Both the position numbers and the translations under genes were made by a program. The notes below the pieces were generated by a model. It was not told where the DNA came from and searched no databases. It saw only the letters and a program-made list of their open reading frames with translations. From contig JNEM01012519.1 of NCBI GenBank assembly GCA_000697335.1, forward strand, positions 1 to 25,380: a DNA stretch of 25,380 bases, given 5' to 3'. Source of the stretch: Conidiobolus incongruus B7586 (taxonomy: Eukaryota; Entomophthoromycota; Entomophthoromycetes; Entomophthorales; Conidiobolaceae). Positions 21,401-25,380 of this stretch are shown here, in pieces; position 1 is the first letter of the stretch; each line of letters opens with the position of its first letter.

Positions 21401-22764
21401 GTACACCATATTAAAAACAATTTTGAAATGCGTAAAATCTAAGTGAAAAAGTAATGAAAACTGTTGATTGGAACAGATAGAAACAATGTATGTATTAATA
21501 CAAAGAATGGACACAGGTTATAATATAAAAGGTATAAATATTCGCTGGATTAACCAATTGGATCGTTAATTTATTTTATGCAAATTTGTATTGAAGAATA
21601 AATTATTAATTTGTAAATTATGCTATTAAAATTTTTGAAATTTTCATTGATTCAAATTTGATTTAATAAATTTTAAAAATTTATATAATATTAAAAAGTA
21701 TATTATAAATACTAATCGTTTTTGCATTTTAGAGAACATTGTAAAGTCTTTCAAATGAATATTCATTTAAATAACAGTTAACCATTATTAAATTATATCC
21801 AATTACAAACATTACAACTATGGATGCGATGAATAAATATTTTCAAGCATATTTCTTGAGTTTAAATATAATATAAATGATTTATAATAATAATTTTATA
21901 TTGAAATTTTAATGATTTTTTTTCAAATAAAGTGAAAGTTTATAGTATTTTATATATTCTAATATATATATATATATATAAATTTAAAAATTATCATGAT
22001 AGGCTTATAAATAAATTATTATTTCGTTAATTTTGCATACTTGAATAAAATACAAAATCCTGGGTTAACTAGGTGTGAATTGTTATATTGATCAAAATTA
22101 TCTTATTTAAAACTTATTAAAATTCTAAAAAATATTTATAATTAAATTTTTTTAATAATAGATAATGATATTTAGATCAATATAAGATTGCTAATAGAAT
22201 TTTAAATATCAAAATATTACAAAAAAACAATAGGACAATTGATTTGAACATGTAGGTAGGTTAAATTGCATAATATTCGTGATCATCAAAAATAATCAAA
22301 TTCGTTTAAAAATCAATAATTAACTAATTGATATCCCTTATTGTTATAGTTTACCAGTTTAATTATAATGAGGAAAGCTTCTGAGATCTATATAATTAAA
22401 TTATAATCTATCCTAATTAATTGTTAAACTTTTGATGATTTAAAGGAAATATGTTTTATATATTATAATTAATATATTATTTTCATTGAATAGATTGAGT
22501 GAATCTTCTTATTTTTTATATATATTCTATTGACAAATATATTTTAGTAGGTATCAAAATTAAAATTGATATTTAATTATAATCAATTAAATTAATAATA
22601 CATATACTTATTACATTTTGACAGTTGCTAGATGTGTGGTTTGTCTAATTAATCTAAATTAAATTTTTAATAAACCATATTTTATTTTTAATACTAGGAA
22701 AATTTATCCATTATATATATTTTGTTGAAAAGATATTAGTCGCAATATATATGATCTCAACTAG
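18487..22764. other. Gene desert, very AT-rich
   Basis: About 4.3 kb without a supported gene. It includes a short AT dinucleotide run (21962-21981), a C7 run near 21177-21183 and a few patches with slightly more G+C (about 20755-20830 and 21440-21570). None gives a readable protein, tRNA or terminal repeat. Confidence 0.45.
21962..21981. repeat. AT dinucleotide microsatellite
   Basis: About ten AT units in an otherwise AT-rich stretch. Confidence 0.7.
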
Positions 22765-22772
22765 TATATAAA
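22765..22772 (+). promoter_or_regulatory. TATA box of the subtilisin gene
   Basis: TATATAAA lies 50 bases before the ATG at 22823 and is immediately followed by a CCAAT (22773-22777). The short A/C-rich leader between them is typical of a well-expressed fungal gene. Confidence 0.55.
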
Positions 22773-22822
22773 CCAATATGAAACAAAAGAATTATAACCA
22801 AGATAACCATTAATCAAATATC

Positions 22823-23956
22823 ATGCAGTTAGCTAATTTAATCATTTGTACTTTGATCGCTTTAACCGAAGCACACGATAACCGCTATATTATCTCATTC
22901 AAGAGAGAACTCCGTTCCAGTTTCGAATCTCATGTCAAATCTGTAACTGATCTTTTCACTTCAAGAAACTCTAACAACACAGTTTTATATGAGTACGAGC
23001 ATGTATTAACCGGTATGGCCGCAGTCTTGGATGATGCTACTTTGGAAAAGGTAAAAGCTCTTCCTAATGTTGCTCTCGTTGAACCAGATGGTATTGCCAA
23101 GGGCGAAGCTGTGCAAAACGGTGCTCCTTGGGGTTTGGCTCGTATTTCTCACAGAAAAAAATTGGACAATAGCAATAATGCCCAATATTTGTATGATCCT
23201 AATGCTGGCTCTGGTGTCACGGTATATGTCTTAGATACTGGTATTAGGACCAGTCATGTAGATTTTGGCGGTAGAGCTAGATGGGGTGCCAATTTCATCA
23301 ATGGAGCTCCCAATACTGATGATCATGGTCATGGTACTCATTGTGCTGGAACTGTTGGCTCCAATACTTATGGTGTTGCCAAGAAGGCTAACCTTGTCGC
23401 TGTTAAGGTATTGAATTCAAATAATCAGGGTCCTTGGTCTTCTATTATTGCTGGGTTCAACTGGGTTGTTAAAAATGCCAGAGGTAACAAAAATGTAATT
23501 TCCATCAGTATTGGAGGTGATAAGAATGCGTCCGTTGATAAAGCTTTAAATGACGCCTATGCTGCCGGTATTTTCGTTGTTGTAGCTGCTATGAATGATA
23601 ATCGTGATGCTTGCCAAGTTTCCCCTGCTTCTGCTACTGACTCTTTCACCATTGGAGCTACTGATATTAATGACAGGAAGGCTTCTTTCTCCAATTGGGG
23701 TAAATGTGTAGATATGCTTGCTCCTGGTGTAAATGTGCTATCCTGCGGTATTGCTTCAAACACTGCTACTCGTGTCATGTCCGGAACCTCTATGGCTACT
23801 CCTCATGTTGCCGGTATCGCTGCTACTCTCCTCTCCCAAGGTACTGCTTTTGCCAACTTGAAAACTGTATTGACTAATCTTTCAACCAAGAATGCAATTT
23901 CTGGATTCAACTCAGACACCAAGAACTACCTTGCTTTCAACGGCTATACCAATTAA
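22823..23956 (+). CDS. Secreted proteinase-K-like subtilisin (S8 family) proenzyme
   Basis: Extracellular serine endopeptidase, 377 residues, no introns. Residues 1-17 are a short signal peptide ending Thr-Glu-Ala. Residues about 20-93 are an I9 inhibitor propeptide (Arg-Tyr-Ile-Ile-Ser-Phe-Lys to Val-Glu-Pro-Asp-Gly). The mature enzyme begins near 96-102 (Ala-Pro-Trp-Gly-Leu-Ala-Arg-Ile-Ser). The triad is Asp138 (Val-Leu-Asp-Thr-Gly), His170 (His-Gly-His-Gly-Thr-His-Cys) and Ser323 (Gly-Thr-Ser-Met-Ala-Thr-Pro); the oxyanion Asn is Asn258. Met257 stands where nearly all relatives have Gly. Cys264 and Cys295 are placed to form the disulfide known in related enzymes. The G+C content is far above the flanks, as in well-expressed genes. 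Such proteases are expanded in insect-associated fungi, where they digest cuticle or host protein; that role is inference. Confidence 0.95.
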   Translation: MQLANLIICTLIALTEAHDNRYIISFKRELRSSFESHVKSVTDLFTSRNSNNTVLYEYEHVLTGMAAVLDDATLEKVKALPNVALVEPDGIAKGEAVQNGAPWGLARISHRKKLDNSNNAQYLYDPNAGSGVTVYVLDTGIRTSHVDFGGRARWGANFINGAPNTDDHGHGTHCAGTVGSNTYGVAKKANLVAVKVLNSNNQGPWSSIIAGFNWVVKNARGNKNVISISIGGDKNASVDKALNDAYAAGIFVVVAAMNDNRDACQVSPASATDSFTIGATDINDRKASFSNWGKCVDMLAPGVNVLSCGIASNTATRVMSGTSMATPHVAGIAATLLSQGTAFANLKTVLTNLSTKNAISGFNSDTKNYLAFNGYTN

Positions 23957-24790
23957 ATTATTCCTCGAGTGATTTTTGCAATAAATCATTTATCAGTATC
24001 TATGTTATTTAATATTATCTTCTATTTAAAAACCTGTTATCGATATTTTGATATTGTATTCTAATCTATCATATCTAATCTATCAAAGTTATATCTTTAA
24101 ATATTTAGTATTAGATGAATATTAAATTATCAAAATACTATTCGAATGATTAATATAATTTCAAATTATATTTTATCCTGCTTTTTATAAATTTGTATTA
24201 TTATAATTAGCATTAGAATAATTATACAGAAATATTATATACTATATTAATACCTATTGAATTTATATCTTTTTTTAAATATATTTTATTAATGACTAGT
24301 TTCATAATATATATATATATATATATATATATTACTTGTAATGAATAATTTTGAAATAGATAAAAATTTTTAATAATTTAACAATTATTAAATTTAATAA
24401 AAATTTTAAACTATATTATAATGAAATAATACAATAACTTAAAACTACAGCTGATTTTTAATTTTTCAATATCAAGTAGTTTTTTTGATTGTTTTATTTT
24501 AATTTTTTCAAGTTTTTAACAGTTTTGAACAAAAATTATTTTTCTCATAGGATAATTATTTAAGTTGATAAATTATTTAAATCTTAATATTAAATTTAAT
24601 CAAAGTTTAATTTGATATATTTTTTCCTTAATATCAATATAATTTAATAATTTTAAATTATATCTTATATCTTATATAATGAAATTAATATCAATTACTT
24701 TATATCACTTTATATCACTTTATTATTATGTTTTTCATAGTTATAACTTTATTTATATCTTTTATATTTTTACAATTAATTTCAAATTAT
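23957..24790. other. AT-rich intergenic downstream of the subtilisin gene
   Basis: An AATAAA at 23980-23985, 24 bases after the stop, may be the polyadenylation signal. Farther on are an AT microsatellite (24307-24332) and a two-copy TATATCACTT tandem (24701-24720). No gene is seen. Confidence 0.5.
24307..24332. repeat. AT dinucleotide microsatellite, 13 units
   Basis: Thirteen uninterrupted AT units, the longest simple repeat in the window and a likely length-variable site. Confidence 0.85.
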
Positions 24791-25380
24791 TATTACTTTA
24801 TATTTTAAAAATGGGAGTTTTTTATAATTAATAATAAATAGATAATTTGATATATAATATATAAAAATAATAATATAATAAAAAATTAATTATTTTTTTA
24901 TTATCAATAACTGTTTATTATATTTTTAACAAATATTAAACATTTAAAAAACTGTTTTTTTTATTAAAAATTAATTTTGATATATCACAAATTGATTAAA
25001 TTTTCTTATAGGAATATTCTTTCTTATAAGCTAGTTGTTTAATTATTTAAAGCAATTATAATCATATAAGTTATATTCAAAGGGATATATTAGATATAGT
25101 CATTTTTTCTAGTTATTTTTAATTAGGAATTTTTTTATAATTTTGAATTTATATATTTTATAATTATCATATAAAATAATAAGTTTTTCTAATTTATATT
25201 AAAAATACTAATTAAAAATAATTTTATTTAAATAGGTAATAAAAAGTTTATTATTTATTAATATTTTTAAAAACTAAATAATAGTAGAATATATTATTAT
25301 AATCTATTATAATAGTTAATATTTATTTATTAATAAAATATTTCTTAAAAAAATTTGTAAAGAAAGTTAAATTAACTTAA
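24791..25380 (-). mobile_element. Decayed mariner (DD34D) transposon, copy B, 3' half, cut by window edge
   Basis: The reverse complement aligns along its length with 14621-15216 of copy A, roughly four of five bases matching by eye. It starts with the same terminal repeat (TATTACTTTATA, then ATGGGA) at 24791. The Asp-Asn (25166-25168) and Asp-Tyr (25061-25063) catalytic codons keep the same 105-base spacing as copy A, so the 34-residue gap is intact. A TAG in the loop between them is shared with copy A. The 5' half lies beyond the window. The surrounding sequence is not shared, so it is a separate insertion. Confidence 0.8.

Noticed and set aside
23557-23778. Minus-strand frame within the subtilisin gene
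   Set aside because: Lies opposite the conserved oxyanion-to-Ser block and has no family resemblance.

Overview
The window looks like a very AT-rich fungal nuclear chromosome. Genes are split by short introns (47-64 nt, GTAAGT/GTAATT-type donors, CTAAT/CTAAC-like branch points, mostly TAG acceptors). Several are markers of fungi: a Zn2Cys6 regulator of the ERT1/AcuK family, HAP2, fungal RIB7 and a secreted proteinase-K-type subtilisin. The extreme AT content, decayed mariner transposons and secreted subtilisin would fit an early-diverging, perhaps insect-associated fungus (Zoopagomycota-like), but that placement is inference.

Layout. Positions 1-900 hold a probable mariner-type transposase relic cut by the window edge. 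Positions 1796-12981 form a compact gene block: ERT1-like regulator (+, 8 exons), a PPIL3-type cyclophilin that appears broken (+), KIN17 (+, 4 exons), RIB7 (+, 6 exons), an intronless polytopic membrane protein (+), HAP2/NF-YA (-, 4 exons) and intronless ALKBH1 (+). Positions 12982-22822 are an AT-rich desert holding one decayed but complete-length mariner element (13898-15216, both terminal repeats visible) and an isolated, less AT-rich 81-codon ORF of unknown origin (18241-18486). An intronless secreted subtilisin lies at 22823-23956 with its own TATA box. The right edge (24791-25380) is the 3' half of a second copy of the same mariner family, inverted.

Function. No operon-like or defence-like system is visible. 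The genes are separate housekeeping and regulatory functions: carbon-source transcription control (ERT1-like, HAP2), DNA/RNA binding (KIN17), riboflavin synthesis (RIB7), AlkB-type oxidative demethylation (ALKBH1) and extracellular proteolysis. Points most worth a second look are the cyclophilin with an in-frame TAA and a lost splice acceptor, the mariner pair with its D-D-D spacing still readable through heavy G:C to A:T decay, dense CCAAT boxes around the gene for a CCAAT-binding subunit, and the orphan ORF island.
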